Shown: piece by piece, positions 1 through 14,238 of the stretch | How the letters are laid out: every line of letters starts with the position of its first letter | Numbering within the stretch: position 1 is the first letter of the stretch | Origin: Pagrus major | Taxonomy: Eukaryota > Chordata > Actinopteri > Spariformes > Sparidae | DNA length: 64,000 nucleotides | Assembly (NCBI RefSeq): GCF_040436345.1 | Contig: NC_133215.1 | Coordinates: 24,541,806 to 24,605,805 of the forward strand | Reading direction: 5' to 3' | Notes under the pieces: model-generated | What the model saw: only the letters and a program-made list of their open reading frames with translations | The model's database searches: none | Told to the model about the DNA's origin: nothing | Program-made: the position numbers and the translations under genes

Positions 1-3000
1 TAGGCAGGCTATGGGCAGCAGATGCCTAGCGGAGCGGTCAAAAGAGCACCGTGAGCTCACGAGAGGACATATGCAATGTGGGAGACTCTCGCCTCAGAAT
101 CTACAGAAGAATAGAAAATTAAATTGAATGATGATTGTAGTAGCGGCTCAAAAGAGCCATTGTGTGGAACTAACTGGAATCATGGGTTTGAAATGTGACA
201 AACAACTGACATCTCACATTATGGATGCCAGTGCACATGGCTGTGGTGGAGCCTCAATAAATCTCACACATCATCAGCGTGATTGCCATGGATGTGGGGT
301 TCGCCGCTGCAACAAGTGGCCCCGTCGGCTCCAGTCAGGTCAGAGAAACGCACCGTGATTCCTCCGCATGCACTGCCCTAACAGGATTTTCCCCTCTCAC
401 CACATCTCTCTATTCTGGCTGCTCAGCAAGACTCAGCCCTCTGGGCTTCCTCGCGCTGCTAATTTACACTAGCCTGCAGGCTACCTTCACAGTCAGAACA
501 GTGCAATTGTATTTTCAGGCTCATTAAGCAATGGCACAGAGAAGGGGAGCTCTTACCCCCCATCTACTTTCCCGTCCACGCTCTGTTCAGTGGGGGAGAA
601 AGGGGAGTACAGAAGAGATGAAAGGTGGGATAAAGAAATGGAGCAAAGTGCTGAATTATAGTTGTGAGGCTCTATCAGGTTGTTTGTGTTTACTACATCG
701 GTTCTTTTGGGAGTCGAGGAGGAGGATGAGGAGGAGGAGAGTGCACAGTCGCCGCTCTCGATCTTCTGAGAACCAATCCGGCTGCTCGGTAGCAGCCCTA
801 TTCAGGATCAACCCATGCTTGTTTATTTGAAAGAGACCCCGCTTTTTTAACTTCCCACCCTCTCTATTGTTCCACTTCTCATGGGGAGGACTTTGAAATT
901 GTAATCTCAGGATATTCAAACACACACGTTTATTCTGACCTTTGGTGCCTGCAATAACATTATTACTGTCAGACAGGCATCGCCAATTTGGATCTATGCT
1001 GCATTCAACCGCTTTGATTTGAGCCTTTTGTTGACTTGTAAAAGATTTATACGACGGGTTAGATTAAGGAACGAGGGCTGAAACAGGTGACAAACATCCA
1101 TTTTTTGCCATCAAAATAATTAAAGGAAGTTGTGCGTATTTTCAAAGAGCGAGAGTCTTGCAAAAAATCTATTTAATCCACAACTAATCAGTAACTGCTG
1201 AAAAACATTTCCTGTAAACAATCTAATTAGTGTCTTTTGTTGTAATTAACCTCATGCCTGGTCACTTGAACCAACTATCTAAAAAAAAAACACTATAAAC
1301 TGTCACACATTTAGACACGTGAGATCAGAAAAGACACATTTTCAAGCATAAAACTACATTTTGTCAGTTTCTGTCATTATTGGTGAAATGATTCTTGTTT
1401 TCATTTCCTTTTTGGAGCAATAAAACAATACATCTATTATCAATGTAATCCATCCATCATTTTGTGAAATTTGACTGTTCATTCAACTATAAAGAGTGGA
1501 TTATCATCTCACTTACAGTGTTGAAATGAAACCAAAGAAGAAAATTGGCTGCAACAAATTTCATATATTTCTCTGACTGCCAGCTGATACATTTTTATGA
1601 CCTGCAAAAGAAAAGATCTCATATAATATATTCCCAATCGCTGTAATTTATTCAATAGTTGCTGGTTTTGGCCTCATTGGGATTTGAATCCAGCAGCGAA
1701 CGAGAAAATTGATGCTGCTGCCTTGAGTCTTTTCTCTCAAATCTACTGCATCACAGTTTTGGCTGCTAAGAGCGTATGAGATTGTGGCGACATTCTTCGG
1801 TTTGTGAATGAGACCACAGAGTAGCCACACAAAGTTCCTCGTCCCCAGTCCTCAACCTAACTCGCCCACTCGCATTGTCTCTAGACTTTCCTCAAGAATG
1901 TGGATTTCTATGGCCGACGGCAAGCCAGACAAAATTGCCAATTGCATTGTCACCTCTTGTGGTTTTTCTCCTCAACAATCTCCATTGGCAGCAGAGTTCA
2001 GGAGGAACCCTCTCAACGAAAACATCTGTTTCTGAAGATCCTGGAGTGGGAAACAGTGTTAAAGATGTTATTCAAAAATGTAGTCATCAGTGTATGTACA
2101 CTGAACATTAATTATACATACATACAATACATTAATTTCAGCTTGAGTTCAAAATGCAATCCCCACCACCGTGGTCGAGAGAAATAAACCCCGTTGTGTT
2201 TAAGGTTTGGATTCAAAACAGCAGCTATAACAGGACATCTCCTGATTGCTTTTTTACAGCCCAAAAAAGAAGCCATGATGAAGGCAATTTGCTTCCTTTG
2301 CTTCAGCACGGCAAGAATATTTCCCTCATTACCCTGCATTCAAACACAGGGCACACTGATGCCACAAGAGGAAGTGGCTTTGGCAGAAAATGTCAAACCA
2401 GCGTTTAAGTGCAGGATTGAAGCCGGTCTGATGTGGATTGGATCAACTTGTTAAGTCAAATGAAAGGTCAAGATATTTTTCCACAGCGTTGAGCAACCGT
2501 AAGAACAGTTATTTTAACTGCTGTTAAACGGAGAGCGTCACGCTGGTCACCTTATGTGAGGCAGGCACACGAGTCGAGGTGTTGACAGAGAGAGAAAGCT
2601 AAAATATTACACAGAAATGTAGATAGTTACCTCTCGATTTCATGCAGAAATATTTCTCTCCTACGTCTAACATCTGATCACTTGAGGCGAACAACTTCAG
2701 CACAATATCCCTCCCTCCTCCTGCTGTTTTCCGACAAGAAAAGTGAGAGCGGAGTGATAGCGACGTGTCGGGACGCACTCGCTTGTCCTCATCTGCTCTG
2801 CGCTGTCATGTCAGCAAAGTGTCCATCTCGTTGAGGCCTGTAGCTGCAGGTCTTTGTGCCACTGTCGACACATCTCACAGGGATTGGGTTCCACAGCTCG
2901 CTCACTCCTCTAAATGATATGTTTGTTTGTCGGAGGGCCTCAATACAGCAGGGAATTCACACATTGTTGATGGAGGACAGACACTAGGTCGTCTGGACTC

Positions 3001-6000
3001 CCACAAAGTCTGGTTCATCAGCTGGTGCTGCACCTGAAGAGTCCAGTCTCGATTGGATCGTCTTTTACCAAGCAAATATATGCACGTTAGAACTCGTAAA
3101 GTCGGCAAAAACTTTGGTACACAACTTTGACGTCATATTTACAGAAACCGACACGTTCTCACTCCCAACTCGTCACATTCAGCAGCTTGGTCAGTAGCCT
3201 TCAAACTATGACACCCTACCGAACCCTCTAGCATCGGTTTTGCATGTGAAGAGTTCCGAGGTCAAGAAGTAAAAATATGTAATAAGTAACATCCGGTTAG
3301 ACTTTTAAAATAAAGCCTGCTGACAAACAGTTCACATATTATGGCGTATGACCTTTTGACTGTTATTAAACAGCTGCAGTTTGGTTAGAAAAAGATCATG
3401 CTTTAGGTTAAAAAAACTAAATTCAGTCTTGTAATTTACGTAAGTGTTACGTAACGGAACATTATGTAATGTAACATCAGTATGTCACTTACATAACGTT
3501 AACTTACCTACCTAACATAACTTAAGGACAAATCACCCTTTGTCACGAACAGAACGCAAAGCCCAGTCTCTGGAGGGCAGGTCCAGAGTATGACCCATCT
3601 AACCACCCCAACTACCCCCTGACTCAGACTTTTCTCGCACTTTCTGCCACTGCACTAGAGGCGCTTCAAGAGGTGAAGCTGGAGTGATAACTGTGTCAAA
3701 CTTAGAAGCGTATGGCCATTAACCAGTCTGCTGTTTTTGACTTGTGAGTGATAACAGGCTGGCAGAAACATGGCCGACAGAAGTAAATGTTTGGTTGATG
3801 GTTAAAAGCTTTTTATTAATTTACCTACTGCATATCAATTTTTTGCTCACGTGATTTGTAACATGTTATTAGGTTGTAAACGAGAGGCCTAGTTAGGAAA
3901 GTTATCAGCATTAACCCTGATAACAAGTGAGGTGAAGCAATAAACTACAACACTTCTTCATTGTAGTGCCCATGTTGTCAGAAGCTCAAGATCACAGCAG
4001 TGAAGAATGACTTCGAAAATATTTCAAAATGTGACCATCTAAGGAGTACGTGAATGCACTATAAAATTGTTCTCTCGCTTGGCCCTTGCACTTTATGAAC
4101 TGGTTAAGTGGTTTCGTCGAAGCATGAGAGTACTGAAAACGACCCCCGCGTGTACACGTAAAGAAGTTTTCATTTCTGGTGCCGGCTGAGGGGAAAGTGC
4201 TTCCCATCGAGCTCGCACCGACCTTGAAGGACAGATCTGCTTTCAAACTCACTAACACCTTCTGACACAGTTCACTCGCCTGCATGCTGTTACAGAAATG
4301 TCTTTTGGGGTAGGGGTGAGGGGGCCCGAAGCTAAATACACTGGACCAAACACCAGGGGAGGAGAGGTAAGTGCACTTCTTGTGTAGATTTATCTCTGGG
4401 TGTACCTGGATCGGATGAATCTCTGTATGAGTCTGTGTGCTCCGCGGGCCGACTCTCATCCCCCTCTTGCACGACACTGCGGAGATGAGATAGAGGGAAG
4501 GGTACACGGTCGCTGGGATTTAAACCCAAACCAGCTGGGTGAGGAGAGGCCCCCGGTGTGTGAGGAGACAGAGGGCCGGCTTTGTCAGATAGAAAATGAA
4601 GGAGCCGGCTCAACATCAGGATTTACTCAAGTTGAATCGTCAAACAAAGTTGTGCCTCTCACCTGATGAGGGCTAAATTGTTCTTTGCACCTGAGGGCTT
4701 TAAGAGGCCAGCCGTTAGCTGTCTCAGTACTGAATTTTGAAACTGAACTTTTGTTTTATGTTGGGTTTTTTTAGGAAACAACAGCAAGAATCCAGTGAAC
4801 TTCTTGTAATTACAATGTGAGTCCAAAAGGTTAATTATTCATTATTTCATCTAATTAAGCAATTAAGTGGGAGGACTCATAAAGTAATTGGGTGGAGTGA
4901 AAGATGTTGTAACTGATCAATCCATCTCTCTTGATAACTTCTTAATATACGATACGTATATACGATAGTAGATTGTGGAGCTCTCAGTGGGGTCTTTGGT
5001 TGGGTTGGACTAATGATGTCCAGGAGGCCACGGTGTGCTGCTGACACTTTTAATGAGATGTCAGCTGGGACATGCTGAAAGGGAAGAATTTAGATTAAAG
5101 ACGTCATGAAGTTTAGGGGAGTTAACATCCCCGGAAACAACACAGTGAGCTGTTTGGGGGAGAATTATTATTATGTGATAGAGAAGAAAGAAACTGATAA
5201 CTTTCAATGGTGAAAAGTAACTGAGTACTTTTTAGTCACATATGTGTGTCTTAGTTTTTAGTTGCTTTGCAGATGAAAACATAAAATCAGCCTCTAAAAT
5301 ATGATTATTGTAGCTTTATCTGTCTGATCTGACCAACTCTAATTGTAAAATGCTGGTAAATGTTCAAGCAGATGTAAAAATGATCAAATAATGTAACAAA
5401 CATTCTAAGAAGACACTTTTACTTTATTTTTCTGATCCACATTGGTAGTTTTTACTGAAATTAAATCTTAAATGCAAGACTTGTACTTGTATTAATGTAC
5501 AATGTACTAATTGTACACATTTTACTGACTACGTGAACTTTAATTCAGCAGTAGTTGTCAGAAATATCACCTGAAATTAAAAAAGATGGCTGAGCACAAG
5601 AAAATTCAGTCAAATTCACATTACAAACTCCTGACAAAATGAAGTTTTTCACCTGGTGTAACGTCCATGATGATGATGATGATGATGATGATGATGTTGA
5701 TGATGACTTCAATGAAACATGTGGATGAATCCCTCGTCTCTTTCCTGAGTAGACGTGAAACAGTTAACTGTCAGCTGGCTCCTCGCAGCTCCGTGCGGAG
5801 GACTATGAAATATTTGGAGGACAATTGGTTAAGTGGAGTTAACTGTTGCCTTTTTCTCCCCGAGGTATCTTCCTTTTTGATCCCGCCGAGCCTGGCGCCT
5901 CGCAAAACACAACTTGTCTGGCTTATTAAATAGTATGACCTGGAGAAAGAAAACGCCTGTTGCTTCTCAACTGAGGCCATTGTGAAGCGAGAGGAGCTCA

Positions 6001-6330
6001 TGACAGGCCTTAAATTGCTGTAATGCTGTGTGACCAACACTCATACCTAATCAATTTCTACCGTGGTGGCTGCGCACCTTTTCTTATTTCATCCTCGCTT
6101 TGATTGTTTTACTCGTTTTTAATTTTTAATGACTTTATTCTACCTGTTTTGTGAATTTAATTTAATTTAATTTAATGTATTAATTGATTTCGCGTGCTGT
6201 ATTAAAAATCAGTGGATTTAATATTTATTATATCTTCTTCTTTGATAAAGCAGCACTTTGATATCGACATGAGACTCTTTAGATCCTGCTCAGCTTTACG
6301 GTAGCAGAATAATCCAGTGAATAGCATCGA
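1..6330. other. Gene-free upstream flank of the msx gene
   Basis: No exon with a recognisable product was found on either strand. The stretch is mostly AT-rich non-coding sequence with scattered homeodomain-type TAATTA/TTAATT cores, a GAT microsatellite near 5666, and a somewhat GC-richer island around 4000-4650. The latter holds an open minus-strand frame of 171 codons (3992-4507) that matches no family I recognise. A segment near 5200-5520 resembles teleost repeat ends of the 'AGTAACTGAGTAC' type. Position directly upstream of an Msx gene makes distal enhancers plausible, but nothing here proves one. Confidence 0.6.
5666..5705. repeat. (GAT)n trinucleotide microsatellite
   Basis: About 12 tandem GAT/ATG units, with one TTG interruption, read directly from the sequence. 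Confidence 0.95.
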
Positions 6331-6480
6331 TGGAGTGGTCGGCTAATGGATGTAAATGGTCAAGAGAGTCCTCCCCACTGGTTAATTGCGCTAAAATTGG
6401 TCTAAGCTACTTTGTGAGGGCCATCAATGGTCCCGCACCGCATGGGGTCTGTATGATTAACTTCTCCTTCCTTTCAAAGG
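6330..6480 (+). promoter_or_regulatory. Candidate proximal enhancer of the msx gene
   Basis: A block of higher complexity just upstream of the promoter carries several transcription-factor-like words: CTAATGGATGTAAATGG, GGTTAATTGCGC and, at 6471-6480, CTTTCAAAGG, which contains a TCF/LEF-type TTCAAAG. Msx genes are known targets of Wnt and BMP signalling, so a TCF-like site here fits. The regulatory role is inferred from position and motifs only. Confidence 0.35.
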
Positions 6481-6504
6481 CCTCTTGATGTTCCCTTGGA
6501 AGGC

Positions 6505-6640
6505 AGCGGGCCAATCAAAACCGCACTCGGAGACGTCACAAGGCCAACGCGAGGAGCTGATTGGTGCGCGCGGGGAGGGGGACCAGCCCCTGTCCTTTTA
6601 TAGACGACCCCGTACAGCGCGTAAAAGCTACCGGGCACCG
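6505..6640 (+). promoter_or_regulatory. msx core promoter
   Basis: A CCAAT box (6511-6515), a CRE-like GACGTCA (6532-6538), an inverted CCAAT box (ATTGG, 6560-6564) and a TATA-like TTTTATAG (6596-6603) lie in that order. A GC-rich leader follows and reaches the start codon at 6718. This arrangement predicts a transcription start near 6630. Motifs are seen directly; the start site is inferred. Confidence 0.6.
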
Positions 6641-6717
6641 CTGACAGCGCGGAGAAGCACATTGGACAGTGTACACCTCAGCGACTCCATTCCTCTGAAC
6701 GGGCCACACGGAGGTGC

Positions 6718-8141
<1,424 letters not shown>

Positions 8142-8855
8142 TATTACAGTGTGTGCATGTGTGCTTTTTAAGAGAAAAAATGTCTTCTGTCATGGTTGCA
8201 ATACACTTACGAGCGAGGATGATGAGTTTTTCTACATCTCGGGAAACATTTTATGTTTTCAGGTTGGAGAGAAATTTTCTAACCTCCAGAATAAAAAAAA
8301 AAAAGGGACACATTTTGAATACATAATTGCGTGCGTAATTGGACTCAGTGTCCTCTTGCTTGACAGCGTCCAGTTCTGTGGATTGTGGATTCACAGGCCT
8401 AAATTACTTAGGCAATACTCCAAAAGTAAATGTCAGGTTTTTTTAAACGACATGCCTTAAATATCTCATTCCAGTCCGTCCGCCGCGCTCCGCAGCAGTT
8501 TGAGAAAAGGGACATTCACTGTGTGTCCAGGCATGAAGGCAATGATGGACTGAGGCGGAGGACGAAATGTTTAAAAGCAACAGAAAAGTACTTAAACGGT
8601 GTCAGTGCCTTAAGACCAGTGTATCACTTGAAGTATTTCTCCTCATTCAGCGTTGACTGTTTCTGCTCAAACTGCAGGTTTTTTCCTCACACTCCTGTCA
8701 CGACTTCTAGATTTTGTAAACGTGGAGCAAAAATTATATTTTAGAAAAACTCTTGTATTAGATCTTTTTTTTTTTTTTACTCTCACAACGTGGCCTTTAC
8801 GGGAGTGATAATAGTTTGTTGTTTTTTTTGTCTGAGGAATTTTGCTGTAAATGTA

Positions 8856-9010
8856 AATAAAATGTGTAGTGTTCATAAAGCCCTGCAGCCTCGCCTGAGG
8901 AGCAGCAGGAAAAGTGGTATTTATTGAATATCTTTGTATCTGTACTGTGTACATACATCACTCTATCTAAATGTTCAGTTACTTGTAAAAACTGATTTTT
9001 AGTAAATAAA
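8856..9010 (+). terminator. msx poly(A) signals
   Basis: AATAAA occurs at 8856-8861 and again at 9005-9010, 0.7-0.9 kb after the stop codon. Either could end the msx transcript. The second is followed by a T/G-rich stretch, as expected downstream of a cleavage site. Confidence 0.6.
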
Positions 9011-9039
9011 CATTATACAAGACCTGAAAGTGGCTGCTT

Positions 9040-10240
9040 TGTTTTGCATCATTCTCCAGTGTTTTTTATTTATTTATTTATTTTTTATATGCATATAGGT
9101 CTGATGAGTGAGTTTATTTAAAGTGCTCCTCCCAGAAACACGACATTATCAAAGATAGCAGAAACATTTGTTTATTGGTGGGTTTTTAAATTTTTTTTAA
9201 TGGAAACTGCTTTTTGGTAAACACGTCGAATATCGGCCATTGTTGCCAAAACCTCATCGCCTGACCGATGTAATTATTAGAATCATCTCATTTGAAAATG
9301 GTCCAATAATTACGTAATTAAGTCGTGCCATTAACCTTTATACATTTTAATCCAAAATAGCGTACAGACGTACATTAAATTATTAAACATGAATACTTTT
9401 GCGAAATTATCTGTGAAAGTAAAAATCAGCTGCAACAAACACAACTTTGTGTCTTCTTTGGCACTTCACACGTCAATGTTTTCTTTAACTTTTAATTAAT
9501 TTAATTTAACTTTAAAATTTGTAGCCTGTGTGCAAAAACACCTTTATTTTAATCCAACACATCTCATCGTTTCAAACGCGTTGAAAATCAACGCAAGTGT
9601 GTGAAAATAGATTTGTTCATCAAATAGAAAATGTTTCCAATAAAAAAAGTGCAGTTGTAATGATATATAGTCAATATGTAGTTACTGTCCACCTCAAGAG
9701 GCCGATGTTCACCTGCTTATTCTCATCATGCCCACAACAGTTTCAGAAATCTTGCGAAATTAGCACATATTGCGGAGAAAACAAACATTTTTATGAACGT
9801 GATGTTGATGGATCCATTTTTCATATTAACCTATTGTTCGGCACACTTTAGGTCACACCTTGGTGTAGCCTGTCACTCTGTACCAGTAGGTTAAATGTTA
9901 TATAATAATGCTGACTAACTAGGCCTATATAAACCAGTGTTAAACAAGGGTTATATTTAAAATATATATTTATATGTATGTAGAATATTTCTTCCCATCC
10001 TCCAATTTTTATTTCCACGCTCTTTTGTTCTTGTCACACAGCCTCTGCAACAGAAAGAGATCCTGTGTCGCCTTTATAGCCCAAATAAAATCACAGGGAC
10101 GCGACTTAAAGTTGACTTTGGTATATTTACAATTCCCCCCACTAAAGTGCAGATATACTGCCGGCTACAATATCATATAGTAATAAAGATATAGTGCAGA
10201 TGGTGTCTATGAGCTTTCGACGAACAAGTGAAGGTGGTGT
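9040..10240. other. AT-rich intergenic region between msx and atp5pd
   Basis: No coding exon recognised. It holds homopolymer T/A runs, a TTTA repeat near 9065 and some TAATTA-like words such as CGTAATTAAG near 9313. No transposon could be named. Confidence 0.5.
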
Positions 10241-10261
10241 GAGTCGCTGCACTCAGCCCGT

Positions 10262-10274
10262 CCAGCAGGGGGCG
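10262..10274 (+). promoter_or_regulatory. CTCF-like core motif upstream of atp5pd
   Basis: CCAGCAGGGGGCG matches the vertebrate CTCF core consensus on the plus strand. It lies in the GC-rich segment just before the atp5pd first exon. Binding is inferred from the motif. Confidence 0.55.
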
Positions 10275-10368
10275 GTGGCGGGCTCCCCGCCGCTCCCGCT
10301 CCCGATGAAGAAGAAGCAGTTCCGCTGCTCCGCTCTGTCTGTCACAGCCAACACTACCGTACAGCGAG
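10275..10368 (+). promoter_or_regulatory. atp5pd: atp5pd promoter and non-coding first exon
   Basis: A GC-rich, TATA-less segment ends in a good donor, ACAGCGAG|GTGAGT, at 10368/10369. Spliced to the acceptor at 11749, it would supply only 5' untranslated sequence; its one ATG (near 10304) runs out of frame with the protein. The exact transcription start is not visible. Confidence 0.6.
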
Positions 10369-11401
10369 GTGAGTACATTAGCTGAGCCGTCCACTGAATG
10401 AAAGAACATCTAATGAAAACCTGTTTCAACAATGACTTATGCGGCGGACACATGTAACATTGTGTGCGAGTTTGCAAAAGCAAACGTGACGCTCAGTCGG
10501 TGTTTAGTTAAAACCCTTGCGTCACAGAGAGGCTTCTCTGACCTTGGCTAGCAGGCTAACAGAGCTAGCTACCGTTAGCTTGTTCTGCAGGGGACTTGAA
10601 GTGAACAAAATGTCAAGGGCCCTCTGTCATTGTTTGCCTCTCGTCAGAAATGTGCTTTTACCATTTTATCTTCTCCGCTAGTTATTAAAAACATACTTTA
10701 CATTTTTTGGCTCATGCAGTCGGACGCTTTTTATTCGTACCGTTACTTTAAAACTAGCGTTTAAGTTGGCGTTTCATTGCATTGATGGCTAACAGCTAAC
10801 TTACTTGTCTACCTGCATTTAGCTTTCCTTGTCAGCGTAGTTTAACGTAAATGTATGATGTCTAACTGAGACACGGATCCTGGAGTAAACCATTACAAGT
10901 GAACTTGGTGCACTGAATTGAGTAACTGCATTTTGACATCGCATTGTGCATTAAATCGGTAGGAAACACGTTTATGTCTGTGACTTGGCTACTGCTCTGC
11001 TCCATGTTTTAATTAAAGACATTTTAATCAGTTTAAATACACATGAAAGCATTCTATCGGCAGCTTGTAGTATAAATAACACTGCAATGTCAATACAAAG
11101 GTAGGCCGCCATTGTTACACCTGCCACACATGAACATATGGTCATTTAAATGCTGGTGCCATATAACTGTACACATACAGTCAGTATCCAGTTAATTAGA
11201 TGCACCTACCTAAACCAATGTTGTCTTATAGAAAACCATGTAATAAATCCTACCTTCATGAAGGTCACATGCTCAATTTGGGGAGAGTGGGAAAGACAGG
11301 AGGAGGATACAGGGATACAGCGGCCACAGTACTAACAGCTTTACTAATTGAGATATGAATATTAATAATACTGAAAGTACAATAATAATAGCAATCATCA
11401 T

Positions 11402-11426
11402 AATGATGATGATGATGATGATGATG
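11402..11426. repeat. (ATG)n microsatellite in atp5pd intron 1
   Basis: About eight tandem ATG/GAT units, read directly. Confidence 0.9.
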
Positions 11427-11758
11427 GTAGAAGTCAAGCAGGACCACAAAAGCAGGGCCAACCACCATCCATGGGAACCTGCGAGACAAGACAGCACAGA
11501 GACTCTGGAGAAGAAGACAAGACAGTAAAATGTATTAATGAGACATGAATGTGTACATACAGAGAGAAAGAGAGAGAAGCTCAGTGCCCCGGCGGTCTAG
11601 ACCTATGGCAGCATTCTACTTTTGGAGACTGTAGGAACCACAAGTAACCCTGCATCCTGAGAGCGCACTGTGCAAGTGGGGCAATAGGGTGCTTGACGTC
11701 TTATAATGAAAGTTTGTCTGGACTAAAAAAATTTCCTTCTACCTTTCAGAGAGTCAGG

Positions 11759-13507
11759 ATGGCAGGCCGTCGTGTAGCCCTGAAGGCCATTGATTGGGTG
11801 GCGTTTGCTGAGCGGGTTCCACCCAACCAGAGGGGCATGTTCAATGCACTGAAGACTCGCAGTGATGCCATTGCTGCCAAGTGAGTTTTACACCGACAAC
11901 AGGCTTAAAAAGGATTCAAAGTCCCTGCTGTGAAGTTATCTTCCATGCCATGAGAGAGTGGTGTAGGTGATACAGAGCTGAAGTGTCCACTGCTCACCTT
12001 TTGTGAGAAGCTCTGCAAGGTGCTAGAAAGAGAATCACATGTAAATACATGAAAGACAACCTGCACACTAAGATCTATTTATGAACATAATGCAGTTCCT
12101 TGTGTGTGGATGTTCCTTTTTGTAGTTACGCAGTAGGGCTAAAGCCAATATTTCATGCTTGACATTATGTGTGGACATTCCTAAAATATAATTTGGCCAA
12201 ACTGTTAAGGTTATTATGAGCAGCTGAGAACAAAAGATCACATCTGCAGTCAAAAACTGTTAAATTAGCGCACCAGTCATTTTATTCTTAGCTTCTTTTA
12301 ATGCTTTTATCAGGTCCTCATTGCTAATTGCATTTGGCAATTACTTGATCTCCCGGAAAAATGATCTTCCTACAATATTTGTCTTTTACACACTGTCTAG
12401 CTATTGTTTCCTTTTGTTAATCTTTTTACTTTTTAATCAACCAACTACCTTCATTGTCATTTCTTAAACCTCATCTTCTCTATTTATACCAGACTAACTT
12501 CCCTGCCAGAGACTCCTGCAGCCATTGACTGGAGTTATTACAGGGGCGCAGTGGCCAAAGCTGGCATGGTCGATGACTTTGAGAAGAAGGTGAGTTAACG
12601 CGACTGGGTTATTCAACATGTCATGAAAATTATGCAGTCTGTCCACAATATGTAGATTGAAATATCTCTTCTGACCCTACATAGCAACTGTCGCTTGAAT
12701 TGTAGGAGGCCTGTGTCCAGCTGTGCTCAGACATTTCCAGATAACATATAAAACACATTCCTGGATCCAAATTAATGGTGAATTAAATTGAGCATAAATA
12801 CATGGAATCATCTGTAGAGGCTCGTAGAATTTAACTGACCAGTCAAAGGTTGTCACTTTCAGGATATCTTGAATTTCCTTTTTGTCTGAACAACTTGAGG
12901 GTTGCAATGTGAATGCGAGTCCCATTTGGGATTTGTTGAACATTTGTTGGATTGCGTTACATTGGTAAATCATAGATGTCCCTCCTACACACAGTTCAAA
13001 GCCCTGCAGATCCCAGAGCCTGTTGACACACAGACGAGCGCCATCAGCGCACAGGAGGCTGAATCTGTAAGTGATTGCATCAAACGAATCCATGTATTGC
13101 ATCCCTGAATTTCAGCTGTGCTATTGTATAATGGGTTGAATTTTACTGTAACAACCAAAACTACTTTCAATTATTTCACTTTTCTGTAACAGAACAAAAG
13201 TGCATCAGCCTACGTTGAAGGATCTAAGGCTCGCATTGCTGAGTATGAGGCACAGGTGAGACAGTATTTGCATTAGTTGCTAAAACACTTCATGGCGACT
13301 TCAGGAAATCTTTATTTATAATGTCACCATTTATTTTCTGTCTCTCACTCTCTGTTCTTTTGTATGTGGTCTCAGTTGTTGAAGTTCCAGAACATGATCC
13401 CCTTCGATCAGATGACCATCGAGGACCTCAACGACACCTTCCCCGAGACCAAGTTGGACAAGGTCAAAAACCCCTACTGGCCCAACAAGCCCATTGCCGA
13501 TCTGTAA
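11759..13507 (+). CDS. atp5pd: ATP synthase peripheral stalk subunit d, mitochondrial
   Basis: Coding exons 11759-11880 (exon starts at 11750), 12493-12589, 12995-13066, 13193-13255 and 13376-13507; all junctions are GT-AG and in phase. The product is 161 aa, the same length as the human protein. Diagnostic segments are MAGRRVALKAIDWVAFAE at the start, PAAIDWSYYR and KAGMVDDFEKK in the middle, and IPFDQMTIEDLNDTFPETK then YWPNKPIADL at the end. Subunit d (older symbol atp5h) is part of the peripheral stalk that holds F1 fixed against the rotating ring of mitochondrial ATP synthase, on the matrix side of the inner membrane. The gene is compact and constitutive-looking, and lies head-to-tail with pnpla6, whose promoter begins about 0.55 kb after the poly(A) signal. 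No oddities seen. Confidence 0.97.
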
Positions 13508-13532
13508 TCCTATTACTGGACGTTTACCTCAC

Positions 13533-13538
13533 AATAAA
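13533..13538 (+). terminator. atp5pd: atp5pd poly(A) signal
   Basis: AATAAA 26 nt after the stop codon, followed by a T/G-rich element near 13561. The 3' UTR is therefore very short. Confidence 0.85.
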
Positions 13539-13670
13539 ATTATGTATTTTAAAGAGAAATGTTTGATGTCCTTATTTGTTAAACATCTGAACAGAAATGT
13601 AGCCTATCTGAGTTGTGTTGAAATCTGGGCCAAATACAGTAAAGGCAGCCTGTGATAATGTAGCTACTGT

Positions 13671-13683
13671 CCACCAGGGGGCG
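13671..13683 (+). promoter_or_regulatory. CTCF-like core motif downstream of atp5pd
   Basis: CCACCAGGGGGCG is a full match to the CTCF core on the plus strand, between the atp5pd poly(A) site and the pnpla6 promoter. Confidence 0.6.
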
Positions 13684-14054
13684 ATGTTGGTTTAGTTTTA
13701 CTTCGAAGGATAAGCTTGGCAGTCAAAGTGAGTATTTATTTTGAGATACAATATGATGTTACAATTAGTCTATTTTCCTCTTGGATTGGTATTTGTTGCC
13801 AAGGCTACTGTCCCTCTGTGATAGGTTTGACGTAATGACTTTCATCAGTGATGAAGCTTCAATTGTACATTAGCATATAATGTATTGTAAGTCAAATATT
13901 CACTGATGTCCAAAGTTTTTCATGTGGTCCGATTGAAACCGTCTAAAGTTCATTTGTTAGTACCATATGTCAATCATTCCTTATGATATCCAATCACGGA
14001 TCCACTGGTTGTGTTCCTCAATTATAATTGGACACCGGCAGTTTATTTACATAG

Positions 14055-14238
14055 AAGTGGGCGGGACATCTGCCCTTCGCCCCAGCTTTGCATTTTGATT
14101 GGTCCATGGTTACAGCGTCTCAGTTATTGATTGGCCAGAGTTCCGGGTGAAGTAAAACAGGAGGGGTTTGATGAAAGCTGATTTCCGTTGTATGTTATTT
14201 GACAGTCAGTGACGATTGACGGGAGTCCATCAGCTCAG
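14055..14238 (+). promoter_or_regulatory. pnpla6: pnpla6 promoter and non-coding exon 1
   Basis: GGGCGGG (14059-14065), two inverted CCAAT boxes (ATTGG at 14098-14102 and 14130-14134) and an ETS-type TTCCGG (14141-14146) precede a splice donor CTCAG|GTAAAC at 14238/14239. No TATA box is seen, which suits a broadly expressed gene. The exon contains no ATG in a usable frame, so it would be 5' untranslated. Linking it to pnpla6 is inferred from spacing and the lack of any other gene before 19 kb. Confidence 0.55.
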
